NCBI GenBank assembly: GCA_927362715.1
Contig: CAKMIX010000008.1
Span: forward strand, 1-64,000
Direction of reading: 5' to 3'
Source: an uncultured Clostridia bacterium
Lineage (GTDB): Bacteria > Bacillota > Clostridia > Oscillospirales > Acutalibacteraceae
Length of the DNA stretch: 64,000 nt
In this document: positions 1 through 8,085 of the stretch, in pieces
How positions within the stretch are numbered: the first letter of the stretch is position 1
Layout of the letters: every line of letters starts with the position of its first letter
The notes under the pieces: model-generated
The model's database searches: none
Told to the model about the DNA's origin: nothing
The model's input: the letters and a program-made list of their open reading frames with translations, nothing else
Position numbers and translations under genes: made by a program

Positions 1-672
1 AAACACTGTAACCTCTGTTGAGAGGTCATAATTTACTGATATTCAAATTAGGATTTATATTACAATAATAGCAGGGTCTTGATAAAAAATAAAGCGTTTT
101 TTGTGAGAATGCAGCTACTGTCAGATGAGATTTTATTTGAGTCGTGCTGAAAGGGGTTTGCGCAATACACACAAGCGATTATACAAAATTAATATTTTGT
201 ATAATATAGGGGAGCGCATTTACTTTATTACCGTGGAAATAGACGGATTTTATAGTACAGACGTCTATTTTATTGCGCCTTTTGCTTTTGTCTCACTTTG
301 TTGTATTTTCTATGATGTATTAACTTTTCATTGTTTTACCTTTGCAAAGTTTCGTTATACGCATGCTTTAATTATTTCTCCTTTACTGATTCCTCATTTT
401 TGGTAAAAGTCATTCATTCCTTTTACTGCGAATGGTCTAATCTCTGTTAAAAAAATTTCTATCGTCTGTATTTGTCTTTGGTTTTGCATACTCGGATAAT
501 TTTAATTATATTTTTAATTATATTTGGTTTTAAAAGTCGCACGTGGAAAGCCTGTTTAGGTACGTATAGATTTTTTGCAAAAAACTTCAATGCATTTTTG
601 CATATGCAACATAAATGAAATATCAAGCTTATGCATGGTTTGCCTTTTCTATGATCGTCCGGAGTTTGTTTA
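1..672. other. AT-rich stretch without a supported gene
   Basis: This stretch is clearly richer in A and T than the rest of the window. The open frames in it (125-406 plus, 459-680 minus) have no recognisable motif, no convincing Shine-Dalgarno and a composition typical of chance frames. It holds a small GC hairpin at 11-26 (ACCTCT/AGAGGT) and an AT palindrome at 178-205. I see no tRNA or rRNA. It may be the end of a regulatory or repeat region that continues to the left of the window. Confidence 0.5.
178..205. repeat. AT-rich perfect inverted repeat
   Basis: Two 12-bp arms, ATTATACAAAAT at 178-189 and its exact reverse complement at 194-205, are separated by TAAT. It is not followed by a GC stem or T-run that would make it a terminator. 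It could be an operator, or a chance palindrome in AT-rich DNA; no gene for it to control is evident immediately downstream. Confidence 0.4.
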
Positions 673-673
673 G

Positions 674-702
674 ATGACAAAATGTAAAAATAGTGGTATT
701 AT
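674..702 (+). promoter_or_regulatory. possible sigma-A promoter for the Xer recombinase gene
   Basis: ATGACA at 674-679 and TATTAT at 697-702 are separated by exactly 17 bp, about 60 bp upstream of the recombinase start. The hexamers are imperfect and the background is AT-rich, so this is a weak call. Confidence 0.4.
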
Positions 703-762
703 ACTTTAAGAAAAAATATATCACATATTGTGAAACAGTTTCACGAACGTGGAGGTGAAATA

Positions 763-1779
763 ATGCCCTTAAAATATGCAAATTCGCCGGACCTTCCGCC
801 GCTTTTACGCGATTTTGTAAATCATGAATACGCCATCCGCAATAAATCCGCTTTAACTGTAGACGAATATGTATTGGATCTGTCTCTGTTTTTCCGTTAT
901 TTAAAGAACCAAAGATCTGGTGCTTCCCCTGCCCTTTCGCTTGAAAAAACAGATATTTCCGATTTAGATATTTCTTTCTTCCGTTCTATAACGCTCGGCG
1001 ACGCCTATGCTTTCCTGTCCTATTGTAAAATGGAACGCGATAACGATGCCGCTGCCCGCGCGCGCAAAACCAGCAGCATTCGTGCGTTTTTCAAATATCT
1101 TGCTGTGCAGAGAAAGCTTTTGGATGAAAACCCCATGCAGGAGCTGGAAACCCCGAAGCTCAAAAAAACGCAGCCGAAGTACCTTACTTTAGAAGAAAGC
1201 CTCCGACTGCTGGATTCGGTGGATGGAAAATATAAAGAACGTGATTACTGTATTTTAACTTTGTTTTTGAATTGCGGCCTTCGGTTAGCGGAACTGGTTT
1301 CCATCAATTACACGGACATCAAAGATAATAACACCTTGGTCGTGACCGGTAAGGGCAATAAACAGCGCACCATTTATCTAAACGACGCGTGCACAGCGGC
1401 GATCAAAAATTATATGGCAGTGCGCCCCGTGGACGGCGTGGCGGCAGCCGACAAAACGGCTTTGTTTTTAAGCAGCCGCAAAAAGCGCATCAGCCCGAAA
1501 ACCGTACAGCATATGGTATATGACTATTTGGAAAAATGCGGACTCGGCGACCGCGGGCTTTCCGTACATAAGCTGCGCCATACGGCGGCGACGCTGATGT
1601 ATCGCTACGGCGATGTGGATGTCATGATCCTTAAAGAGATCTTAGGGCATGAGAATCTCGGTACAACGCAGATCTACACGCATGTGGTAGACGAGCAGCT
1701 GCAGGAAGCCTCTAAAGCAAATCCGCTTGCCAAAGTGCGGCAGAAGCCGAAAACGGATGCGCCTAAAGAAGAAGGGTGA
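763..1779 (+). CDS. xerC: tyrosine recombinase XerC/XerD
   Basis: Predicted 338-residue site-specific tyrosine recombinase of the Xer type, which resolves chromosome dimers at dif. The start at 763 is preferred over the upstream GTG at 730 because GGAGGTG sits at 751-757. An N-terminal SAM-like DNA-binding domain covers about residues 10-115. The catalytic domain shows the family residues in order: Arg in GLRLAEL, Lys in TGKGNKQR, HKLRH, LGHENLGTTQ and the Tyr nucleophile in IYTHV. It is somewhat longer than the usual 295-305 residues, with an insertion near residues 60-80 and a charged C-terminal tail. Its neighbour spoIIM and the absence of phage genes argue for a housekeeping Xer protein rather than an integrase. 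XerC and XerD cannot be told apart here. Confidence 0.85.
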   Translation: MPLKYANSPDLPPLLRDFVNHEYAIRNKSALTVDEYVLDLSLFFRYLKNQRSGASPALSLEKTDISDLDISFFRSITLGDAYAFLSYCKMERDNDAAARARKTSSIRAFFKYLAVQRKLLDENPMQELETPKLKKTQPKYLTLEESLRLLDSVDGKYKERDYCILTLFLNCGLRLAELVSINYTDIKDNNTLVVTGKGNKQRTIYLNDACTAAIKNYMAVRPVDGVAAADKTALFLSSRKKRISPKTVQHMVYDYLEKCGLGDRGLSVHKLRHTAATLMYRYGDVDVMILKEILGHENLGTTQIYTHVVDEQLQEASKANPLAKVRQKPKTDAPKEEG

Positions 1780-2425
1780 TCCTTTCGGAGAAGAAGGCAG
1801 CAAGCACCGCGCCGAGCGCAGCGGAAAATACAAAACTTGCAAACAGTACCGTATACCGCAGGAAATACAGGCGCAGCATTTCACCGTCCGCGCCTGCATT
1901 TTCATTTTTTAGAAGGATGCGGTTCAGATCCCGCGTCATCAAAATGCTCTCGTTGCAGCAAAATAGGAAGCTTGCCGCAGCGATGACGGATGGCAATAAA
2001 TAAACCGCAGAAAAATACAACATACCGTTGATCGTGTAGGTTTTATATAAATAGGCAGCAATCAGCCCGACCCCCATGCCCTTAACAAGCGGCAGCGCCC
2101 AAAGCAGCGGCTCACCCGCGACGCAAAGCCCGGAAACAAGGGCAATCAGCATATACAGGGTCTCCGTACCGAGGGTGGAGAGAAATTTTTTCCAGATCGG
2201 CTGGCCTGCCCCGGTTTGTATTTCGTTTTCTATCACGGTGCGCAGGGCATCTGCGAGCTGTTCATTTGGGTTGCGTACCGTCATGGCGCCTAAAACCAAG
2301 CCGCAGATCAAAACGGCGGTCAGCAAAATCAGCTTTGGATGATTTTTTAAAATCGGCGATTTAGCGCGGCTTCTGCGATGCAGCCCGGTTGCAATGATGG
2401 TGGCACGTCTTTTCTTTCGCCTCAT
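1763..2425 (-). CDS. spoIIM: stage II sporulation protein M-like membrane protein
   Basis: A 220-residue protein with a basic N-terminus followed by a membrane segment near residues 32-48 and several more hydrophobic segments (about 90-110, 118-135, 140-160 and 195-215). Length and layout fit SpoIIM, the mother-cell protein that works with SpoIID and SpoIIP to hydrolyse peptidoglycan during engulfment. In Bacillus subtilis spoIIM lies close to a xer gene (xerD/ripX), which supports the call. The start has GGGAG about 11 bases upstream. The last 17 bases overlap the 3' end of the convergent recombinase gene, and no terminator separates the two. Identification rests on topology and context, with no sharp motif. 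Confidence 0.7.
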   Translation of the reverse strand: MRRKKRRATIIATGLHRRSRAKSPILKNHPKLILLTAVLICGLVLGAMTVRNPNEQLADALRTVIENEIQTGAGQPIWKKFLSTLGTETLYMLIALVSGLCVAGEPLLWALPLVKGMGVGLIAAYLYKTYTINGMLYFSAVYLLPSVIAAASFLFCCNESILMTRDLNRILLKNENAGADGEMLRLYFLRYTVLFASFVFSAALGAVLAAFFSERITLLL

Positions 2426-2516
2426 ATACTTTTGCTCCCTTGCTTTTCACTTTCAGGCTCGTACAAGCCCGTTCAAAGCATATATATGCACCGATTTTAC
2501 CGAACATGCAAAGCGA

Positions 2517-2930
2517 TCATAGCCTCTTGCCGAGTAAGCCTCCCGCAATCGGTAAAAACAGCGCAAAGCCGAGCACGATGAGTACATATAAAGAAAGCGT
2601 GCCTTTCGATAGAATAAGCAGAATGCCAAGTATAATAAGAAGCAGGAACAGCGAAGCAAGCAGCCCGACCTGCGCAACCGGAAAAGTGTTTTTCCGGCAG
2701 GCAAAGACGCCGCAAAGGAAAAATGCGAGGGCGCAGCATACGAATGCCGCGATTTGCAAAAACAGATCCGTTGGTTGGCGTTTCAAATAGATGGCAGCGA
2801 TCAAAAGTACCAGCAGCAAAAAGGCGACCAGTGAAATTGCAGCGGCACGCAGCGCGCAAATCAGCATCGGGCGAAGGCCTTTGTTCGCTTCTCTGCTTTG
2901 TACTGCCCGTTTTCTTCTTTTTTTCGGCAT
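2517..2930 (-). CDS. small four-helix membrane protein (TIGR04086-like)
   Basis: A 137-residue protein with a highly basic N-terminus and four hydrophobic segments (about residues 27-47, 56-76, 84-104 and 106-128). It resembles the TIGR04086 family of small clostridial membrane proteins of unknown function that commonly lie downstream of yajC, as here. The ATG at 2930 is preferred over the GTG at 2939 because GGGGGTG lies just upstream. That ribosome binding site is the 3' arm of a terminator-like hairpin (2933-2974), so expression may depend on readthrough. No function is assigned. Confidence 0.65.
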   Translation of the reverse strand: MPKKRRKRAVQSREANKGLRPMLICALRAAAISLVAFLLLVLLIAAIYLKRQPTDLFLQIAAFVCCALAFFLCGVFACRKNTFPVAQVGLLASLFLLLIILGILLILSKGTLSLYVLIVLGFALFLPIAGGLLGKRL

Positions 2931-2932
2931 AA

Positions 2933-2974
2933 AAAACACCCCCGTAACCTACTAATCGGTATGCGGGGGTGTTT
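2933..2974 (-). terminator. intrinsic terminator overlapping the downstream ribosome binding site
   Basis: Arms AAACACCCCCG (2933-2943) and CGGGGGTGTTT (2964-2974) pair over 11 bp. Read on the minus strand, the second arm runs straight into six T residues and then the ATG of the small membrane protein at 2930. The GGGGGTG that should serve as its Shine-Dalgarno lies in that second arm. Confidence 0.75.
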
Positions 2975-2990
2975 ATATTTATGCCGTTTG

Positions 2991-3416
2991 TTAAGCCTTG
3001 TCAGAGTTGTCCTTTTTGCTCTTCTTTTTCTTTGCGGCGGCCTTTTCCTCGCGTTCTTTTGCGGCTGCAGCCTTGGCAGCTTCCTGCTCCGCACGCATTT
3101 TTTCCGTAGCGGTGTTGTTCACCTGGATCGCCCAGCGCGCGATTTTCATTTTGTTGCGGTCGGCGCCGGTTTCAATGATCAAGGAATCTTCTTTAACCGT
3201 AACAACACGGCCCATGATGCCGCCGATGGTGGTGATCTCATCTCCGACCTGTGTGCTTTCGCGCATTTCCTGATCCTTTTTCTGCTGCTTGCGCTGCGGA
3301 CGGATCATCAGAAAATACATACCGGCAACCATCACGACCAACAGCACGATCATGCCGATATTGCTGCGAGAACCGGTTGCAGAGGTTGCAGCCTCCAGGG
3401 TAAGTAAGTCAAACAT
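2991..3416 (-). CDS. yajC: preprotein translocase subunit YajC
   Basis: A 141-residue YajC, the accessory single-span membrane protein of the Sec/SecDF translocase. The start at 3416 follows GGAGG at 3424-3428; the longer frame to 3482 adds residues unlike the family. A short N-terminal segment precedes one transmembrane helix (about residues 21-39), then the family motif MIRPQRKQQKK and a small beta domain with GDEITTIGGIMGRV. The tail from about residue 105 is almost entirely Ala, Lys and Glu, longer and more basic than usual. It follows tgt, the common queA-tgt-yajC order. Confidence 0.95.
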   Translation of the reverse strand: MFDLLTLEAATSATGSRSNIGMIVLLVVMVAGMYFLMIRPQRKQQKKDQEMRESTQVGDEITTIGGIMGRVVTVKEDSLIIETGADRNKMKIARWAIQVNNTATEKMRAEQEAAKAAAAKEREEKAAAKKKKSKKDNSDKA

Positions 3417-3523
3417 AGTTTTTCCTCCAAAATTGAATTCAACGAATGTATTATACATAGAATTTGTCCGATTTGCAAGCAAAATGCAAAAATTAACAGT
3501 TTATACACACCTGTTTAGAAAAA

Positions 3524-4663
3524 TCATATCCGCGTGTCAAGAATTTCCACATACCGCTGCTTATATTCGGTAAAGGTTCCTGCTTGCAGTGCGTCGCGAA
3601 TTTCTGCCAACAGCGTATTATAAAACCAGAGGTTGTGCATGACACACAGCCGCATAGCAAGCATTTCACCTGCTTTGAACAAATGGCGGATAAAGGCACG
3701 GGAATGACGTTGACAGGTTGGGCAGCCACAGCTTTCGTCGATCGGTAACAGGTCTGCTTTATAACGTTCGTTGTTTATATTGATAATACCGCTTTTAGTA
3801 AAAAGGTGTCCGTGCCGTGCGTTGCGGCTGGGCATAACGCAGTCAAACAGGTCGACACCTCGGCTGACAGCCTCTAAAATATTGCCCGGTGTGCCTACGC
3901 CCATCAGATACCGCGGTTTATTCTGCGGCATATAAGGCGTCACAGCGGAAATAATGCGGTACATATCCTCTTTCGGTTCACCGACTGCAAGCCCGCCGAT
4001 CGCGTAGCCGTCCAAGTCAAGTTCGGCGATCTGCTGCATATGCGCGACACGCAGATCGTCATACACAGAACCTTGATTGATCCCAAATAAAAGCTGGTGG
4101 GGATTGATCGTGTCAGGCAGAGCATTGAGCCGCTGCATTTCCGTTTTGCAGCGTTCCAGCCAGCGCACGGTGCGCGCACAGGAATTTTTCGCATAATTGT
4201 ACTCCGCCGGATTCTGCATGCATTCATCAAACGCCATGGCGATCGTTGAACCGAGATTGGACTGGATGCGCATACTCTCTTCCGGTCCCATGAAAATTTT
4301 TCTACCGTCTACATGGGAGTTAAAGTATACGCCCTCTTCTCGAATTTGGCGAAGCTTTGCAAGGGAAAAAACTTGAAACCCGCCGCTGTCTGTCAAAATG
4401 GGGCCGTCAAAACCTGTAAAACGGTGCAGACCGCCAAGGGATTTAATCAGCTCATCCCCGGGACGCACATGCAAATGATACGTGTTGCAAAGCTGCACCT
4501 GACAGCCGATTTCTTTTAAGTCATACGCAGAAAGCCCGCCCTTGATCGCGCCGGCCGTGGCGACGTTCATGAAAGCCGGCGTTTGCACCTCACCGTGTAC
4601 GGTGACGAATCTGCCAAGCCGTGCATCGCCCTGGGTTTTCAAGACTTGAAAAAATTGCTCCAT
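3524..4663 (-). CDS. tgt: queuine tRNA-ribosyltransferase
   Basis: A 379-residue tRNA-guanine transglycosylase. It exchanges guanine at wobble position 34 of GUN-anticodon tRNAs for the queuosine precursor preQ1. The TIM-barrel motifs are visible: the DSGGFQVFSL segment with the catalytic Asp, GINQGSVYDDLR, GGLAVGEPKE and YLMGVGTP. The C-terminal zinc site CGCPTCQR is followed by a His about 28 residues later. The start at 4663 has AGGAGAAGG just upstream and lies 14 bases after the queA stop, indicating co-transcription. Confidence 0.97.
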   Translation of the reverse strand: MEQFFQVLKTQGDARLGRFVTVHGEVQTPAFMNVATAGAIKGGLSAYDLKEIGCQVQLCNTYHLHVRPGDELIKSLGGLHRFTGFDGPILTDSGGFQVFSLAKLRQIREEGVYFNSHVDGRKIFMGPEESMRIQSNLGSTIAMAFDECMQNPAEYNYAKNSCARTVRWLERCKTEMQRLNALPDTINPHQLLFGINQGSVYDDLRVAHMQQIAELDLDGYAIGGLAVGEPKEDMYRIISAVTPYMPQNKPRYLMGVGTPGNILEAVSRGVDLFDCVMPSRNARHGHLFTKSGIININNERYKADLLPIDESCGCPTCQRHSRAFIRHLFKAGEMLAMRLCVMHNLWFYNTLLAEIRDALQAGTFTEYKQRYVEILDTRI

Positions 4664-4676
4664 ACCTTCTCCTGTA

Positions 4677-5705
4677 TTATAACAACAGCATCGCGTCGCC
4701 GAGCGAGAAAAACCGATAGTTTTCATCTACGGCAGTTTTGTATGCTGCTAAGATCTTTTCACGGTCATAAAAAGCGGATACGAGCATAATGAGCGTGCTT
4801 TCCGGTAAATGAAAATTGGTAAGCAGAGCGTCAATGCACCGAAATGTATAACCGGGATAAATAAAAATGCTCGTCCAGCCGTCCGCAGACTGTATATTGC
4901 CGTATAGCGTAGCTACGCTTTCCAATGTACGGCAGGCCGTTGTGCCGACCGCGACCACACGCCCGCCGTTTGCCTTGGTGTCTTGAATCAGCTTTGCGGT
5001 TTCAACGGAAATGTGGTAATGCTCGGAATGCATTTTATGGTCTTCAATGTTTTCCGCCTTAACGGGGCGGAACGTCCCGATGCCGACATGTAACGTGACA
5101 TAACCAATTTTTACACCCTTATCAGCGATTTTTTGTAAAAGTTCCTTTGTAAAATGCAGCCCAGCCGTGGGCGCCGCCGCTGAACCGAGCTCCTTGGAAT
5201 ATACCGTCTGGTAGCGCTCACTATCTTCAAGCTTCTTTGTGATATAGTGCGGCAGCGGCATCTCGCCGATCTTTTCAAGCACAGGGAAGATACTGTCGCC
5301 GTCATATTGAAATTTCGCGATTCGGTTGCCGTTCTCCAACACCTCCAGGATCTCTGCGTGCAGCAACCCGTCGCCGAAAGAAAATCGCGCGCCTGACTTT
5401 GCACGTCTGCCGGGCCCTGTGATGACTTCCCAAACATCATTTTCTTTTTGATTTAACAGCAAAAACTCTACATGTGCGCCGGTATCCTGCTTAACGCCGT
5501 ACAGCCGTGCAGGAAGCACACGAGTATTGTTGAGGATCAAGCAGTCCCCGGGGTTTAGATAATCTAAAATATCATAAAAATGACGATGTTCAAAGTTTCC
5601 TGTGTCGCGGTGCACCACCATCAACCGTGAGCTGTCACGCGGTTCTGCGGGCGTCTGCGCAATGCGCTCTTTTGGTAAATCATAATAAAAATCCTGCTTT
5701 TTCAT
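4677..5705 (-). CDS. queA: S-adenosylmethionine:tRNA ribosyltransferase-isomerase
   Basis: A 342-residue QueA, which transfers and isomerises the ribosyl group of S-adenosylmethionine onto preQ1-modified tRNA to make epoxyqueuosine. The N-terminus has the family pattern [12 protein letters not shown] and then PRDSSRLMV. Further family blocks are [29 protein letters not shown] and [10 protein letters not shown]. Length is normal. AGGAG lies 7 bases before the ATG. It is the first gene of queA-tgt-yajC and diverges from the riboswitch-controlled asd operon. Confidence 0.97.
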   Translation of the reverse strand: MKKQDFYYDLPKERIAQTPAEPRDSSRLMVVHRDTGNFEHRHFYDILDYLNPGDCLILNNTRVLPARLYGVKQDTGAHVEFLLLNQKENDVWEVITGPGRRAKSGARFSFGDGLLHAEILEVLENGNRIAKFQYDGDSIFPVLEKIGEMPLPHYITKKLEDSERYQTVYSKELGSAAAPTAGLHFTKELLQKIADKGVKIGYVTLHVGIGTFRPVKAENIEDHKMHSEHYHISVETAKLIQDTKANGGRVVAVGTTACRTLESVATLYGNIQSADGWTSIFIYPGYTFRCIDALLTNFHLPESTLIMLVSAFYDREKILAAYKTAVDENYRFFSLGDAMLLL

Positions 5706-5755
5706 GTCGATTCTCCTGACAAACGGCGCGTTCTATACAAATCTTCGGAAAAAGA

Positions 5756-5784
5756 TTGACGAACGCGCATAAAAATGCTATGAT
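5756..5784 (+). promoter_or_regulatory. sigma-A promoter of the asd-dap operon
   Basis: TTGACG at 5756-5761 and TATGAT at 5779-5784 are separated by 17 bp. Transcription would begin near 5791, right at the first helix of the lysine riboswitch. Confidence 0.85.
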
Positions 5785-5793
5785 GACAGTACT

Positions 5794-6027
5794 GCGATAG
5801 AGGTGCGAAATGCATCAGTAGCGCGTTTTAGGCAGCCGACTGCCGCAAGAGCGTGTGAAAGGGCATTTTGCCGAAGACCGTGCATGTCGGTTGTGCGGCG
5901 GTTTGGGGGCGCATTGCGAAAGCTGCGTCACTGTCATCAGAATTTGGTGGAGTGCTATCGCAATCACAAAACGATTGCTGTGATTGCATCCCCTTTTCTG
6001 ATGACCGGTTTTTGACCGGTCTTTTTT
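5794..6027 (+). promoter_or_regulatory. lysine riboswitch (L box) with terminator
   Basis: The aptamer is closed by GCGATAG (5794-5800) pairing with CTATCGC (5955-5961). Inside it are the conserved L-box blocks AGAGGTGCGA at the 5' side, GCCGAAG near 5870 and TGGAGTGCTATC at the 3' side. It is followed by a hairpin at 5960-5987 that shares two bases with P1, then an intrinsic terminator: GACCGGT (6003-6009), ACCGGTC (6015-6021) and T6 at 6022-6027. Known L boxes stop transcription when lysine is bound. The element lies between a strong promoter and asd, so it should shut off the whole diaminopimelate/lysine operon when lysine is abundant. Confidence 0.93.
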
Positions 6028-6067
6028 GTGCAGGAAATAGAATAACACGTTTTGGAGGGAAACTCAA

Positions 6068-7150
6068 GTGAAAAAAACGTATAAAGTCGGTGTGATCGGA
6101 GCAACGGGTATGGTTGGGCAGCGGTTTTTGACGCTGCTTTGCGATCATCCGTGGTTCCAAGTAGAAGTTGTTGCCGCGTCGCCGCGTTCTGCCGGCAAGC
6201 CGTATCATGAAGCGGTCGGCAAAAAATGGTGCATGGATGTGGAAATCCCTGAAAATGTCCGTGACATGATCGTGATGGATGCAACGGGTGATGTGGAAAA
6301 GATCGCATCCATGGTAGATTTTGTGTTCTGCGCCGTGGATATGAAGAAGGATGAGATCAAAGCGCTTGAAGAGCGTTATGCAAAGGCGGAATGCCCCGTT
6401 GTGTCGAACAACAGTGCGCACCGCCATACGCCTGACGTGCCCATGGTCATCCCGGAGCTCAATGCCGAGCACATTGGGATCATCCCTGCGCAGAGAAAGC
6501 GCCTTGGTACGAAGCGCGGCTTTATTGCCGTTAAATCCAACTGCTCGCTGCAAAGCTATGTGCCCGCCCTCTATCCCCTGTCCTCGTTCGGCGTGCAGGA
6601 CGTTTTGGTCTGCACCTATCAGGCGATCTCCGGTGCTGGCAAAACGTTTGAGACCTGGCCTGAAATGGTGGATAACGTCATCCCTTACATCGGCGGTGAA
6701 GAGGAAAAGAGCGAACAGGAGCCGCTCAAGATCTGGGGCAGGATCGACGGCGATGTGATCAAGCCGGCAGCTTCTCCGAATTTTACGGCTCAGTGTCTGC
6801 GTGTGCCGGTCTCCAACGGGCATATGGGTGCGGTGTTTGTACGTTTCCAGAACAAGCCGAGCAAAGAAGAGATCCTCTCGGTTTGGAAAAACTTCAAAGG
6901 CAGAGCACAGGAATTGGAGCTTCCGAGCGCCCCCAAGCAGTTCCTGCACTATTTTGAAGAAGATAACATGCCGCAGACGAGACTGAACCGTATGCTTGAA
7001 AACGGCATGGCGATCTCCATCGGCAGACTGCGTGAGGATACGCAGTTTGATTACAAGTTTGTATGCCTTTCGCACAATACGCTGCGCGGCGCGGCGGGCG
7101 GCGCAGTTCTGCTCGCAGAGCTGCTGTGCGCAGAAGGATATATGGATTGA
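6068..7150 (+). CDS. asd: aspartate-semialdehyde dehydrogenase (archaeal/fungal type)
   Basis: A 360-residue enzyme that reduces aspartyl phosphate to aspartate semialdehyde with NADPH, the branch point to lysine, threonine and methionine. The nucleotide-binding motif GVIGATGMVGQRF is at the N-terminus. The catalytic cysteine lies in KSNCSLQSYVPAL and the substrate region in SGAGKTFETWP. The conserved His block is PVSNGHMGAVFV. These blocks and the length match the archaeal/fungal form that many clostridia use rather than the enterobacterial form. It starts with GTG, with GGAGGG 8 bases upstream. It is the first gene after the lysine riboswitch. Confidence 0.95.
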   Translation: MKKTYKVGVIGATGMVGQRFLTLLCDHPWFQVEVVAASPRSAGKPYHEAVGKKWCMDVEIPENVRDMIVMDATGDVEKIASMVDFVFCAVDMKKDEIKALEERYAKAECPVVSNNSAHRHTPDVPMVIPELNAEHIGIIPAQRKRLGTKRGFIAVKSNCSLQSYVPALYPLSSFGVQDVLVCTYQAISGAGKTFETWPEMVDNVIPYIGGEEEKSEQEPLKIWGRIDGDVIKPAASPNFTAQCLRVPVSNGHMGAVFVRFQNKPSKEEILSVWKNFKGRAQELELPSAPKQFLHYFEEDNMPQTRLNRMLENGMAISIGRLREDTQFDYKFVCLSHNTLRGAAGGAVLLAELLCAEGYMD

Positions 7151-7164
7151 CAGGAGGCGGCAAT

Positions 7165-8052
7165 ATGAAGCAACCGATCTTTACAGGTGCGGGTGTTGCA
7201 ATCATTACACCGTTTACAACGGACAACAAGGTGAATTACCCCGCCCTAAAGACCATTTTAGAATATCAGATCGAGCACGGCACGGATGCGATCGTCATCT
7301 GCGGTACGACCGGTGAAAGCGCTACGCTTTCGCATGAGGAGCATACAGAAGCGATCCGCTTTACGGTGGAGACCGTTGCACATCGTATCCCCGTCATCGC
7401 GGGGACAGGCAGCAACGACACCGCTTATGCCCTGCACCTTTCTAACGAAGCGGAAAAAATCGGCGTAGACGGTCTTTTGATGGTCACGCCGTATTACAAC
7501 AAAGCGTCGCAGGAAGGGCTTGTGCGCCATTACACCTACTTGGCTGACCGCGTTTCAACACCCATCATTATTTATAATGTGCCCAGCCGCACCGGCTGCA
7601 ATGTGCAGCCCGAAACCTATGCCGAGCTTTCGAAACACAAAATGATCTATGGTGCAAAAGAGGCTTCCGGGAATATTTCATCGATCGCTAAGACCGTTTC
7701 GCTTTGCGAACCTGACTTTTCAGTGTATTCCGGCAACGACGACCAGATCACGGCAATCATGTCGCTTGGCGGTAAAGGCGTGATCTCGGTGCTCTCGAAC
7801 GTCGCGCCGCAGGTTGCACACGACATCGCCGCAACGGCGCTGGCCGGGGATTTTGAAGCAAGCCGCAAGCTCCAGATAGAGTATTTAGAGCTCTGCAATG
7901 CACTGTTTATGGATGTAAATCCCATCCCTGTGAAACAGGCGATGCGCATGATGGGCTTTGATGCAGGCCCGCTGCGTATGCCGCTTTGCGATATGTCGGA
8001 GGCCAATACCGAAAAGCTGCGTGCGGTTATGCAGAAATATAAGCTGATTTAA
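7165..8052 (+). CDS. dapA: 4-hydroxy-tetrahydrodipicolinate synthase
   Basis: A 295-residue class I aldolase that condenses pyruvate with aspartate semialdehyde, the first committed step of diaminopimelate synthesis. The motifs GTTGESATLS, ITPYYNKASQEGL-like and YNVPSRTGCN are present, with the Schiff-base lysine in IYGAKEASG. The start at 7165 has AGGAGGCGG upstream; the frame extends back to 7063 but those codons overlap asd. It follows asd by 14 bases and is in the riboswitch operon. Confidence 0.96.
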   Translation: MKQPIFTGAGVAIITPFTTDNKVNYPALKTILEYQIEHGTDAIVICGTTGESATLSHEEHTEAIRFTVETVAHRIPVIAGTGSNDTAYALHLSNEAEKIGVDGLLMVTPYYNKASQEGLVRHYTYLADRVSTPIIIYNVPSRTGCNVQPETYAELSKHKMIYGAKEASGNISSIAKTVSLCEPDFSVYSGNDDQITAIMSLGGKGVISVLSNVAPQVAHDIAATALAGDFEASRKLQIEYLELCNALFMDVNPIPVKQAMRMMGFDAGPLRMPLCDMSEANTEKLRAVMQKYKLI

Positions 8053-8085
8053 GTTTTTTCGAATGCAACGGGATGTGAAAAGAAA

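Noticed and set aside
125-406. 93-residue plus-strand open frame in the AT-rich leader
   Set aside because: Composition typical of chance AT-rich frames, no ribosome site and no recognisable domain.
459-680. 73-residue minus-strand open frame
   Set aside because: No motif or ribosome site; overlaps the probable promoter region of the recombinase gene.
763-1779. Recombinase as a phage or transposon integrase
   Set aside because: No phage genes, attachment repeats or composition shift on the gene side; the spoIIM neighbour indicates a chromosomal Xer protein.
5828-7075. 415-residue minus-strand open frame opposite asd
   Set aside because: Antisense shadow of asd and the lysine riboswitch; no family resemblance.
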